This document shows, in pieces, positions 36,971 through 44,563 of a stretch of DNA of 52,439 bases. The notes under the pieces were generated by a model. It did no database searches. It was not told the DNA's origin and saw only the letters and a list, made by a program, of their open reading frames with translations. The translations under genes were made by a program, and so were the position numbers. Source of the stretch: Candidatus Poribacteria bacterium (GTDB taxonomy: Bacteria > Poribacteria > WGA-4E > WGA-3G); the NCBI GenBank assembly GCA_022394775.1, contig JAGFCB010000050.1, positions 1 to 52,439 of the forward strand. The letters are read 5' to 3'. Each line of letters starts with the position of its first letter. Position 1 is the first letter of the stretch.

Positions 36971-37726
36971 CTAACTAAAAAGCAGGTGTAAACCTGTGGC
37001 AAATAGAAAAAATAGGACGATCCTTGAAAAAACGCGTTCCGGCACGCGGTTGTTTAACGCAATACCTGTCAGCACGCCGAGTCCGATAAATGGTAAGAGC
37101 GCGACAGCCTCAACGAAAATCTCGAAAGAGAAGAGTTCGAGTTGATAATAGAACGGGATTTTGATGAGGTTGAGGGAAAAATAAGTCGCCGTTGTTGTAG
37201 CAACGAAAGTGGTGTTACCGAGGCGTTGGGGTAGGAGATACATAACGACGACGAGTCCACCCATGTGTGCAAGCGTTGAAAATGCACCAGCAAACATCCC
37301 CGCGAGCAACCCTTGCCACAGTTTGAATTGGAGGGCTGTGTTGGTTGACGCTTCCGAGTTTCCGAGCAGCGGTTGCCAGTACGGTCGTAAGAATTCCAGT
37401 ACGGCAAAGAGACAAGCGATGCCGCCAATTACTTTCTTCAGATGAACGTCGGAGATGTCCTTTAAAATCAGGCTTGCGAGGACGATACCCAAAACAGAAC
37501 CCAGAATGAGACGTGTGACGCTTTGGCGGTGCCACCGTTTCCAATAATAGCGGAGTGAGAAGACATCCGTTGAAAAGAGCAACAGCAGCATCAGCCCGAT
37601 AACGTTCCGTGCGCTGCGGAAGTGCGTGAACATTGGGACGACAATCATACCGATACCGCCGCCGAAACCGGCTTTGCTGACACCGGTAAGCCATGCGCCG
37701 AAGCAGAGGATAAGGATTTCGTAGAT
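36971..37726 (-). CDS. Sulfite exporter TauE/SafE family permease, apparent ATC start
   Basis: The 251-residue membrane protein has about seven or eight hydrophobic segments and the family's N-terminal FGAWLTGVSKAGFGGGIGM. The first ATG (37648) would cut away this conserved first helix. In frame upstream, the only codon at correct distance (ten bases) from AAGGAGG is ATC at 37726, giving IYEILILCFG as the start; no in-frame ATG, GTG or TTG lies between the promoter and it. So either ATC initiates or an ATG was mutated. The family moves sulfite, sulfoacetate or other organosulfur anions; the substrate is unknown. Confidence 0.8.
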   Translation of the reverse strand: MYEILILCFGAWLTGVSKAGFGGGIGMIVVPMFTHFRSARNVIGLMLLLLFSTDVFSLRYYWKRWHRQSVTRLILGSVLGIVLASLILKDISDVHLKKVIGGIACLFAVLEFLRPYWQPLLGNSEASTNTALQFKLWQGLLAGMFAGAFSTLAHMGGLVVVMYLLPQRLGNTTFVATTTATYFSLNLIKIPFYYQLELFSFEIFVEAVALLPFIGLGVLTGIALNNRVPERVFSRIVLFFLFATGLHLLFS

Positions 37727-37755
37727 GGTGGTAAAGCCTCCTTTTGGGTGAAATG

Positions 37756-37784
37756 AGTATAACGGATTATCGGTAAATTGTCAA
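37756..37784 (-). promoter_or_regulatory. Consensus sigma-70 promoter of the TauE/SafE gene
   Basis: On the minus strand TTGACA (37784-37779) and TATACT (37761-37756) are separated by 17 bases. The start of transcription should be near 37749, leaving about 23 bases of leader to the ATC. Confidence 0.75.
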
Positions 37785-37891
37785 GTGGGTATTAGTTGTC
37801 AGTCGGTGCTTTAATCTGGTAGCTTCAGTTGGAAATGACAAAAAGCAGAGAAAACTGGAGAATTCAATGCCCTTGGGCTGAAAAGAATTAT

Positions 37892-37920
37892 TTGACATCC
37901 GCCCTGAAATGTGATACAAT
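37892..37920 (+). promoter_or_regulatory. Consensus sigma-70 promoter of rpsU
   Basis: TTGACA (37892-37897) and TACAAT (37915-37920) are 17 bases apart, 46 bases before rpsU. Confidence 0.75.
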
Positions 37921-37966
37921 TTATGAGATGTTTTCACAATTTTAAATTCCAATGGAGGCTAAAAAA

Positions 37967-38215
37967 ATGGTTCAAGTTGAAGTGAGCGTAGACTCAGGCG
38001 AAGCGTTTGATCGCGCGCTGGCACGTTTTAAAAAAATGTGCGGTAAAGCAGGTATCGTTACAGAAATTAAAAAACGGAGTTTCTATGAAAAGCCGAGCGA
38101 GAAACGGCGTCGCATCGAAATGAAACGGCAGCGGAAAGTCAAACCCCGTAGAATGGGTGACCGTCCGCAATATCATCACAATAATAGCGGCAGTGGCGGC
38201 GGTAGTTCCCACTAA
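37967..38215 (+). CDS. rpsU: 30S ribosomal protein S21
   Basis: S21 helps 30S subunits in translation initiation, near the anti-Shine-Dalgarno sequence. The 82-residue protein has FDRALARFKKMCGKAGIVTEIKKRSFYEKPSEKRR (seen in pieces) and a basic helix, matching the family. The C-terminus adds a Gly/Ser/His-rich tail (NNSGSGGGSSH). The ATG at 37967 follows GGAGG at 37954-37958; an ATG at 37952 lies inside that site. It is followed 20 bases later by a dsRNA-binding-domain gene. Confidence 0.93.
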   Translation: MVQVEVSVDSGEAFDRALARFKKMCGKAGIVTEIKKRSFYEKPSEKRRRIEMKRQRKVKPRRMGDRPQYHHNNSGSGGGSSH

Positions 38216-38235
38216 GACAATACGAGGAGAAATGA

Positions 38236-38751
38236 ATGGCAGATTCGGCAACTGACGCAGCTGCGGAAAATTACAAAGGGCTTTTGATTCAATACTGCCA
38301 AGAACGCGGGCTAAGCCAACCCATTTATACCGAGACACAACTCGGTCCGGCAGACGCTCCGCAATGGCGGGTGAAAGTGTCTTACGGCGACCAAGTACAC
38401 GAAACACCCGAGCCTGTTTCCGGTTCAAAACGATTTGCACACCAGATCGCCTCACAGCAAGTGTTAACTCAAATTAATTCACGCCGTGAAAACTTCTTAT
38501 CGGGTGATATAGTCGGTACATCGCTCGCATCCGCCCCTACTGACATACCTGTCGCTGGCCCGATTGAAGTGCCTATGCCGCTTGTGTCCAGTGCACTGAC
38601 AATTGCTAACGAACGGCTCACCACATCTCAACCTTCCCGATATCGGACACTCTCAGATACCGAATTTTCAGAAAAACTCTCCGAATTGACATTAAAGATT
38701 ATTCGGACCCTGCTTGAGAGATCGGAGAAGGAACAGATTACATTTCGGTAG
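38236..38751 (+). CDS. Stand-alone double-stranded RNA-binding-domain protein
   Basis: Residues about 12-80 of this 171-residue protein match a dsRBD: NYKGLLIQYCQERGLSQPIY, then APQWRVKVSYGDQVHE, then GSKRFAHQIASQQVL, which parallels the KK-x-AKxxAA helix of the family, with Lys/Arg-Phe-Ala. The remainder is Pro/Ser-rich, ending in a helix (EKLSELTLKIIRTLLE). There is no RNase III catalytic domain. GAGGAG precedes the ATG, and it is in one operon with rpsU, so a role in ribosome or RNA biology is a reasonable guess. Confidence 0.75.
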   Translation: MADSATDAAAENYKGLLIQYCQERGLSQPIYTETQLGPADAPQWRVKVSYGDQVHETPEPVSGSKRFAHQIASQQVLTQINSRRENFLSGDIVGTSLASAPTDIPVAGPIEVPMPLVSSALTIANERLTTSQPSRYRTLSDTEFSEKLSELTLKIIRTLLERSEKEQITFR

Positions 38752-38788
38752 GATAGAGCGTTCTATGCGATGCTGATTTTTTCTCGCC

Positions 38789-38820
38789 GGCGAGGTTTAT
38801 AGCCTCGCCGTTTTCTTTTA
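38789..38820 (+). terminator. Terminator-like hairpin after the rpsU operon (GGCGAGG type)
   Basis: GGCGAGG pairs with CCTCGCC around TTTATAG and is followed by GTTTTCTTTTA. It belongs by sequence to the GC-rich palindrome family but is well placed to end the rpsU transcript. Confidence 0.65.
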
Positions 38821-38869
38821 ATCACGGAAGAGCTGCCGGCTGATAACTGATGACGATTTCCATATTTCT

Positions 38870-39055
38870 TTGACATTCTACCCTAAAATGCTATATAATA
38901 CCAATGTTAATCGATAATCCCGCTTAAGTAAGGACTGCTGTTTTTGGTTATCGCCAGTGCGGTTGGGAACACAGATCGCATTTCGGCGCATCCTCCACAA
39001 AACCGTATCCACCGAGTATGGAGCAACACCAACGACTGATAACTAATGGCTGATA
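38870..39055 (+). ncRNA. Orphan consensus promoter with possible small RNA in a gene-free stretch
   Basis: TTGACA (38870-38875) and TATAAT (38894-38899), 18 bases apart, point rightward into a stretch that holds no open frame; the next gene, at 39061, is on the opposite strand. The following bases (about 38906-39055) contain a GCGGTTGGGAACACAGATCG segment and later repeat-like AACTGATAACTAATGG. I cannot match it to 6S, SRP, tmRNA or RNase P RNA. It may be a small RNA, antisense to the methyltransferase 3' end, or decayed repeat. Confidence 0.35.
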
Positions 39056-39060
39056 GCCAA

Positions 39061-39750
39061 TTACTCCTTTTTACCTAAAAAATAGACAGCTGATGCCAGA
39101 ATATGCGCATCTTTATGTCGTGATAATACCGCATCCAGCAACAGCAACGGAAACGTTAGCCATCCGACGAGCAGTGAGATCGCTTTCGCAACAAGTAGGC
39201 TGCCAAAAGAACAGATAAGTCCGATGTATTCTCGGAAGATCCAGTGTAAAGCCGTCGTCGGACCCGCGCACGCATCGCTTTCGATCTCGGAAAATGTAGC
39301 ACAAAGTTCGACAATGCCGGGTAGTGTCCAGCGTTGGTAATCGTGTGGTGAGGCGTGGTAACCTTGCAAAAACGGCACTGCAACGCAGATATAGCCACCG
39401 GGCTTCAGGACACGATAGATCTCAGAAACAACACGGTTCGGAGACTGAACATGCTCAAGGACGGCTTCAGAAATCACAGCATCGAAAGTCTCATCTTTAA
39501 AAGGTAAGAGATGCCCATCCGCTATGATGTCAACTTCTGGAGTTGCTTCAATTTCGAGGTTGATGATGTTTGAGGCACGTCGTCGGTTACCGGCCCCGAG
39601 GTCCAAAATGTTTGCGTTAGGACCGAGTTGACGGATTAGCCGTTTGACGCACCGGTTCCAACGTGGGGCTGGATACGGACATCCGATGAAGCAGGATAAG
39701 AACGGGTTTTGTCTGAGTTTGCGTTTGATACGTGAAATCAGATCGGGCAT
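39061..39750 (-). CDS. Class I SAM-dependent methyltransferase
   Basis: The 229-residue protein has motif I ILDLGAGNRRRASNIINLE, VDIIADGHLLPFKDETFDAV, SEAVLEHVQSPNRVVSEIYR and VLKPGGYICVAVPF, typical of ubiquinone/menaquinone-type and glycan-modifying methyltransferases. A long hydrophobic stretch near residues 175-215 suggests the C-terminus is membrane-associated. The acceptor is unknown. The start at 39750 has no ribosome-binding sequence. Confidence 0.85.
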   Translation of the reverse strand: MPDLISRIKRKLRQNPFLSCFIGCPYPAPRWNRCVKRLIRQLGPNANILDLGAGNRRRASNIINLEIEATPEVDIIADGHLLPFKDETFDAVISEAVLEHVQSPNRVVSEIYRVLKPGGYICVAVPFLQGYHASPHDYQRWTLPGIVELCATFSEIESDACAGPTTALHWIFREYIGLICSFGSLLVAKAISLLVGWLTFPLLLLDAVLSRHKDAHILASAVYFLGKKE

Positions 39751-39754
39751 AGAA

Positions 39755-39830
39755 TAGTTATCAGTGGAATAGTTGTCAGAAGCACGGTTCTTAGTACGGT
39801 TTTCTACGAAAATCTTTCAACTATTATTAT
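39755..39830. repeat. Dispersed repeat with hairpin, copy 3 (inverted)
   Basis: Read on the minus strand, the hairpin is GATTTTCGTAGAAAACC (39815-39799), matching copies 1, 2 and 4. The flanks carry GTTATCAGTGGAATAGTTGT. It separates two divergent genes and ends 16 bases before the BrkB start codon. Confidence 0.7.
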
Positions 39831-39831
39831 T

Positions 39832-41061
39832 ATGAACAACCTTACCGAAAAACACGAGGATTCCTTCGATAATATTGGAACGTTAACCTTGCGGCTCAGT
39901 GTGAATGTCTGGCATCAATTCATAACCCACAAATGTCTCCAGCAAGCATCGTCGTTAGCGTTTAACACGTTATTGTGCCTCGTGCCACTGTCTGCGATCG
40001 CGCTGTTTTTGCTAAAGACATTCGGTGCGGTTGAGGACGGTAACTCGCCGTTGATCGCTGCGCTACGCGATAATTTTCTGCCACGCTATGGTGCCGAAGA
40101 GATTGTATCAGAACTTTCCGGTTTTGCCAATAGAAATCTTGGTGGACTCGGTGTCGGTGGGTTTCTGTTGTTTCTCCTCGTTTCAACGATGCTATTTATA
40201 TCCGTCGAGCAGCACTTCAACGATATTTGGGGGGCGCGGCGACGGTTACCCGTGATGCGAGCGTTCCAGAAATACGCCGTCTTTTACACGCTGTTATCCG
40301 TAGGACCGCTACTGATATGGCTCTTCTTTTCGAGTACTACGAACTGGGTCTATGCCCACGTGTTCCCGTGGATGCTGGTCTACTGCCTCTTTTTCCTGAT
40401 GTACATAGCGATGCCAAATACAACAGTAAAGTGGCGTGCAGCGCTCTTAGGAGCATTCATCGCGGGGACGCTGTTCCAGATTGCGCGCCTCGCGTTTGGC
40501 AGGTATCTTGAACTCGTCTGGAAAAACTATAGCGACATCTACGGCGCACTGGCACTGCTTATCATCCTCGCGATCTGGACATACACAACTTGGGTGATAA
40601 TCTTGCTCGGGGTGGAGGTCTCAAATGCGTTTCAACATCTTGGACAGCCGAGGGTTGCGCGTGGGAAGTTCCAACATGGTAGCAACGGCTATCTAAACAG
40701 CTTTGGTGTTATCGCGTTGTTCTTGATTGTGGCGGAGCGGTTCTCTAAAGGTGAAAGTGCGTGTACAACCGAACAAGTGGCAGCGTCCTTAGGTATCGCC
40801 GAGGAAATCGTCCACGAGAGTTTCGAGCGGTTCAAGGCAGCGGGGTTAATTTATGAGGTGCAGGGCGATACTGATGGGTATTTGCCAGCACGTGCGTTAG
40901 AAACAATTACGCTGGATCAACTCGTCGCGGCGGTTGAAGATGAGATGACGGCACACTTCGCTGAAGGTCTATCGTCTGAGGTGCGTGAGCGTATGTTGGA
41001 AGTGCTTGCAGAGTCGCAGCGGGAGTGTTTGGAGAAGGTCACAGTCGCGTCGTTGTTGTGA
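39832..41061 (+). CDS. YihY/BrkB-family membrane protein with C-terminal winged-helix-like domain
   Basis: The 409-residue protein has about six membrane segments in residues 35-270 and the family features HKCLQQASSLAFNTLLCLVPL, NDIWGARRRLPVMRAF and YGALALLIILAIWTYTTW. The family was once misnamed RNase BN; the transported molecule or role is not settled. Residues about 290-400 add a cytoplasmic domain with a helix-turn-helix look (CTTEQVAASLGIAEEIVHES, FERFKAAGLIYEVQG). No ribosome-binding site is visible, since a repeat hairpin lies directly upstream. Confidence 0.87.
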   Translation: MNNLTEKHEDSFDNIGTLTLRLSVNVWHQFITHKCLQQASSLAFNTLLCLVPLSAIALFLLKTFGAVEDGNSPLIAALRDNFLPRYGAEEIVSELSGFANRNLGGLGVGGFLLFLLVSTMLFISVEQHFNDIWGARRRLPVMRAFQKYAVFYTLLSVGPLLIWLFFSSTTNWVYAHVFPWMLVYCLFFLMYIAMPNTTVKWRAALLGAFIAGTLFQIARLAFGRYLELVWKNYSDIYGALALLIILAIWTYTTWVIILLGVEVSNAFQHLGQPRVARGKFQHGSNGYLNSFGVIALFLIVAERFSKGESACTTEQVAASLGIAEEIVHESFERFKAAGLIYEVQGDTDGYLPARALETITLDQLVAAVEDEMTAHFAEGLSSEVRERMLEVLAESQRECLEKVTVASLL

Positions 41062-41085
41062 AATGACCCCGGTACTCCCTCTTTC

Positions 41086-41113
41086 GCTGGCGAGATTCGG
41101 AAACCTCGCCAGC
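41086..41113. repeat. GC-rich palindrome, diverged copy
   Basis: GCTGGCGAG and CTCGCCAGC flank a ten-base centre with mismatches. It is clearly related to the perfect palindrome at 11704-11730. It lies 24 bases after the BrkB stop. Confidence 0.6.
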
Positions 41114-41234
41114 AGGACAGTGAAAACCTGATAGAAGAACGCGCCGGAAATTTCCATAACAAGAAGAGATGCTGCGCCTTACGTTTTCGCTATTGCGATT
41201 CGTAACCCGACCCCTTCCGTAGGTCTGCCTCACC

Positions 41235-43067
41235 TTACTCGGGTGCGAATTCGCTGGCTTTTACGTAATAAAAGAACCCGATACACATCTCATCCGTCGT
41301 CTTTTCGCCCCAACCCACCGGAATAGGCGGATCGTTCGGGTTTGCGGGGTTCTCCGCCGAGTTGTCAAAATGCGAGACGAGGTTCACACGCGTCCCTGCC
41401 GGCAAAAAGAGCGGTTCCTGGTAGTGATAGATGTCCTGCCAATTGAAATCCCAATCTTGGATCCAGATGAGATCATGCGTTTCGCCTTCGGCGGTCGTCG
41501 CGGTGAGACGCATATCGCGTCCGAGGAGATGCATGTGCGGCATCGCCGCCAAAAGATAGACATCCTGCTTGATGTTCCGAGAGGCTAATACCTCGTGCCA
41601 CGCGTCGCCAGGAGGGATGACGAATTCAGAGTTGGTCGCGTCGCCGATGTGGAGCTTTGCAGTCTTCGGGGTTTTTGAAAAATAGAGTCCTAAACGCGAG
41701 CGGTCATATTCAGTGTTTCCGGTGCGATAGTAATGCACCTGCATAACGATATCAGCACCTTTTGGCAAGAGGAACCCCACCCCATCAGGCAGAACAGACG
41801 GCGTAACACCCGGCGCCCAACCACCGAGCGATCCGACAGAATCAAACCCGGGTCCCGTGCCATCGGTGACATAACCGGGTTTCGGGTCCTGCGCGTCAAG
41901 TTTGCGTGCCTCACCGTTGACATCAAGGTACGGGATAACGTGGTGGACGGTTTTCCGGTTACCGGGTTGCACATCAACGGCTTGGACGTACATATCCGTC
42001 TCGAAGTGAGTAGGTATGATGAACTGTCGATATTCGTCTTCGCCTTCAGGTGCGATCTCGTATTCGACGGGCATCTCAGCGATCCAATCGGGTTCACCGA
42101 GTGCCCAACCGTCGTGAAATTCGGGGGCAGCTGGGACAGTATTGAGGTCTCCGGATGGCGCGCCTGCTGTTACCCAATGTGCGATCATCTCGATTTCAGT
42201 ATCCGTAAGCGTGCGTTCACCTTTGAAGTGTCCATAGCCGGATGCGGGTTTCCACGGCGGCATCAGGCGCGCCTGTGTGTATTCAGCGATTTCGGTTGCC
42301 CAGACCTTCGCGTCCTCGTAGATAGCAAGTGTGAACGGCGCTACCTCGCCTTGACGGTGACATGTCTGGCAATTCTTTTGGAGTATCGGCGCGATGTGTT
42401 CGCTATAGGTAAACTGGGTCGGGAGCTTTGTTTCCGAGAGATGAAGCGTGCACCCGAACGCCGGTGTCTCTTCAACGGAGATGGGGGCACCCGTGTGCGT
42501 TGCGAGAAGTGCATCGTGTAGGTATCGGTGTTTGACACGGGTCTCATAGCGGTTATCGTCAATGGGACCGCGGTAACGGAGCGTGTGGGTCGTGTCGATG
42601 ACGACGGCTTGTGGGGTCATCGTCGCACCGAGGGCACGAGCGAGGCGACCTGTTGTATCTTTAACAACCGGAAAGGGGTATGCTGCCTTCGCGACATAGG
42701 CTTCGATGTCATCAACGGTATCATTTTCGTTGGCGTAGACTGCGACGAGGGTCGTGTATTTTTCTCCTGTGAATTCGGTATGCAGTCGTTTTAGGCGCAT
42801 CGCGTAGCGTTGCGCGACAGGGCATTCGGTTGCGAGAAATACGAAAACGATGGGTCCCTGTTCGGTGAGTGTGTCCAAGTCGTGTGTATCGCCGCTGAGC
42901 GTCGTGAAATTGAGGTGTGAAAGTTGCGTACCAATCGCGACACGGTTTGGATTTAGGGATACCTCTTGAATGACACGATTTTTGTTCGTGATAGTATATT
43001 CCGGTGCTGCGTGGAGTGCGAAGGGCAGCGTGAATATCAATAATAGTGTTATTAGGTGCGGTTTCAT
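41235..43067 (-). CDS. Exported redoxin / cytochrome c / copper monooxygenase-like fusion
   Basis: The 610-residue protein has a signal peptide (1-20), an AhpC/TSA-like redoxin domain (about 40-190; C82 in ATECPVAQRY, with no second resolving Cys nearby), a heme-binding CQTCH (C233, C236, H237) and a C-terminal domain with the ligand pattern of ascorbate-type copper monooxygenases: HH at 375-376, H445 in MQVHYYRTG, H511-M-H513 in MPHMHLLGRD and M594 in DEMCIGF. Thus both copper sites look complete. Related architectures occur in Planctomycetes and Acidobacteria, substrate unknown. GGAGGA precedes the ATG at 43067. It is exported and probably periplasmic. Confidence 0.85.
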   Translation of the reverse strand: MKPHLITLLLIFTLPFALHAAPEYTITNKNRVIQEVSLNPNRVAIGTQLSHLNFTTLSGDTHDLDTLTEQGPIVFVFLATECPVAQRYAMRLKRLHTEFTGEKYTTLVAVYANENDTVDDIEAYVAKAAYPFPVVKDTTGRLARALGATMTPQAVVIDTTHTLRYRGPIDDNRYETRVKHRYLHDALLATHTGAPISVEETPAFGCTLHLSETKLPTQFTYSEHIAPILQKNCQTCHRQGEVAPFTLAIYEDAKVWATEIAEYTQARLMPPWKPASGYGHFKGERTLTDTEIEMIAHWVTAGAPSGDLNTVPAAPEFHDGWALGEPDWIAEMPVEYEIAPEGEDEYRQFIIPTHFETDMYVQAVDVQPGNRKTVHHVIPYLDVNGEARKLDAQDPKPGYVTDGTGPGFDSVGSLGGWAPGVTPSVLPDGVGFLLPKGADIVMQVHYYRTGNTEYDRSRLGLYFSKTPKTAKLHIGDATNSEFVIPPGDAWHEVLASRNIKQDVYLLAAMPHMHLLGRDMRLTATTAEGETHDLIWIQDWDFNWQDIYHYQEPLFLPAGTRVNLVSHFDNSAENPANPNDPPIPVGWGEKTTDEMCIGFFYYVKASEFAPE

Positions 43068-43101
43068 GCGATCCTCCAGTTGTTGATTTGTCTACGGCTA
43101 T

Positions 43102-43130
43102 AGTATAACAAATTTTGCTCCAAAAGTCAA
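43102..43130 (-). promoter_or_regulatory. Sigma-70 promoter of the redoxin fusion gene
   Basis: On the minus strand TTGACT (43130-43125) and TATACT (43107-43102) are 17 bases apart, 35 bases before the ATG. Confidence 0.7.
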
Positions 43131-43200
43131 GATTATTGTCTAAACCGAGATTTGTGAAATTACGAAATTTACAGATAACTCTCACTGCGAGGCAACTCTT

Positions 43201-43238
43201 AAAAAACGCAGGCGACGAACCGAAGTCCATCGCCTGCG
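43201..43238 (-). terminator. Rho-independent terminator of the broken secreted-protein gene
   Basis: On the minus strand CGCAGGCGA pairs with TCGCCTGCG around a 14-base loop, followed by TTTTTT. It is the strongest terminator in the window. Confidence 0.85.
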
Positions 43239-43284
43239 GGTTGAGGTAGATTAGTTAGAATATCCCAGAGTTCATCTTGTAATT

Positions 43285-43680
43285 TCAGTTCGCCGATGTC
43301 TCGGTCAACTTACCATCAGCAGAGATATCACCATTCAGGCGGCTCTGGCGCAAGGTATGCCCTTTAGCTGCATCACCTGCCACACGAAGCGCGCCACTTT
43401 GACCGATATCAAAATCTACAGGGATAAACGTTTCACTGCCATTCCCGGCAATACCAGCAGCACCATCTTCATTCAAGAGGGAGAGGTAATCCGGACGGCT
43501 GTCGAAAAAGGAGAGTCGCCAGTTTGAAACATTAGCGAAAACACCAAAACCACGTGCGGGAATAGCATCAACGCCAGGTCCTAATTACACTGTCATATCC
43601 TGCGCCATCGCTGGCACTACGGTTAGGGCAATTAAAACAACCAAACTTGCTAAGAAAAATGTCAACCTTGACAAGTGCAT
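43285..43680 (-). pseudogene. Small secreted-protein gene interrupted by TAA at codon 32
   Basis: From the ATG at 43680 (GGAGGAG upstream) the frame gives a signal peptide, TFFLASLVVLIALTVVPAMA, then QDMTV and a TAA (43587-43585). The same frame continues for 99 codons without another stop: LGPGVDAIPARGFGVFANVS through FIPVDFDIGQSGALRV to a TGA. No family is recognised; the second part looks like a small beta-rich exported domain. The single stop, with promoter, ribosome site and terminator all intact, suggests a recent nonsense mutation or a base-call error. TAA is not a selenocysteine codon. Confidence 0.65.
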
Positions 43681-43927
43681 TTACTTATTCTCCTCCTTAA
43701 AAAACAAAAACAATTAATTCTTCGCTTGAGAACGCCGCTGTAGTTGTTCCCACTCTACATCAGCAGGAGAACCGTTTTCGCAGGGTTCCCATCAAAATCG
43801 AAAAGCAAGAACAGATTCAGGGATGAAATCTATTCTGAACTAACCTTAAATAGTGTTGGGTTTGGATGTTATGTTTGCGTTAGGGATGCTTACAAAAAGA
43901 GCCAAACCACTTGTATAAACGTTGTTA
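43681..43927. other. Leader region of the broken secreted-protein gene
   Basis: About 250 AT-rich bases separate the nearest promoter from the start codon. I see no credible open frame. There are short self-complementary stretches, but no riboswitch class that I can recognise. Confidence 0.4.
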
Positions 43928-44368
43928 ATTGTAAAATAGTTACGAAAACGTGTCAACTATTTTTTCTGCGGTGCAGTCACAAGTCGGTAATCGCTCCTAC
44001 TGCACCTCATTTTCGTGTGATACCTTGTAAGAGGGCTTCGCGCTCTAAAAAGCGTCAATTGCTCTTATGTATTAATAGTATACCACATCGGTGATATGAT
44101 GTCAAGTTTTTCTTCAAAAAAACTGTGGACAGCTTATTAAGATTCGTGTGTCCCCTCGCGAAAACGATATAATTTCACATTTCTACGCTTGAACTTGCGT
44201 TAATTATATCTATAGTTGCGTTTTTTGTCAAGTTTTTTTGAAAAAATACCTTTTCCGTGGAGGCTTGCACCTTCCATATTCGGATTTTTGGCACCAGAAC
44301 TTCGGTTGTGCAGGACTCCCTACTCTATTTAACACCGTTAGTATATAAAAAGTTACAAAAAATGTCAA
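43928..44368 (-). promoter_or_regulatory. Array of four tandem consensus sigma-70 promoters
   Basis: Four minus-strand promoters, each with TTGACA and exactly 17 bases to the -10, lie in a row: 44368-44340 (TATACT), 44231-44203 (TATAAT), 44105-44077 (TATACT) and 43956-43928 (TACAAT). Intervals are 137, 126 and 149 bases. AT-rich tracts such as TTCAAAAAAAC or GAAGAAAAAC precede the -35 boxes and look like UP elements. All point toward the broken gene at 43680, about 250-650 bases away. No other gene uses them on that strand. Confidence 0.7.
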
Positions 44369-44497
44369 GTATTTTATTTTCAAACTCATGTTAGGGCTAA
44401 AATTTTTGTATGAGGGCAAACTTTCAAGGAGAAATACCCATCAATCATAATTCAGACTTCAACCCGTTCAATCCAACCTACGCGACTGACAACTAAT
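44369..44497. other. Gene-free stretch before the UPF0182 gene
   Basis: AT-rich, with a short CGACTGACAACTAA fragment of the dispersed repeat family at about 44481. I see no open frame or RNA gene. Confidence 0.35.
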
Positions 44498-44527
44498 TTG
44501 CGAAATATGATACACCTATGCTATTAT
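44498..44527 (+). promoter_or_regulatory. Candidate sigma-70 promoter of the UPF0182 gene
   Basis: TTGCGA (44498-44503) and TATTAT (44522-44527) are 18 bases apart. Several other TATA-like hexamers follow, so the exact -10 is uncertain. Confidence 0.4.
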
Positions 44528-44563
44528 ATAAGTGTATATAATATATACAAGGAGAATTTCCAC

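Noticed and set aside
38906..39055. 6S, SRP or RNase P RNA
   Set aside because: The conserved central bubble, GGAA tetraloop region and P4 sequences of these RNAs could not be found.
41733..42521. A 262-codon plus-strand frame
   Set aside because: It is antisense to the redoxin/cytochrome/copper gene, whose motifs are complete.
43585..43587. A second selenocysteine or recoding site
   Set aside because: The codon is TAA, not TGA, and there is no Cys-like site or hairpin context.
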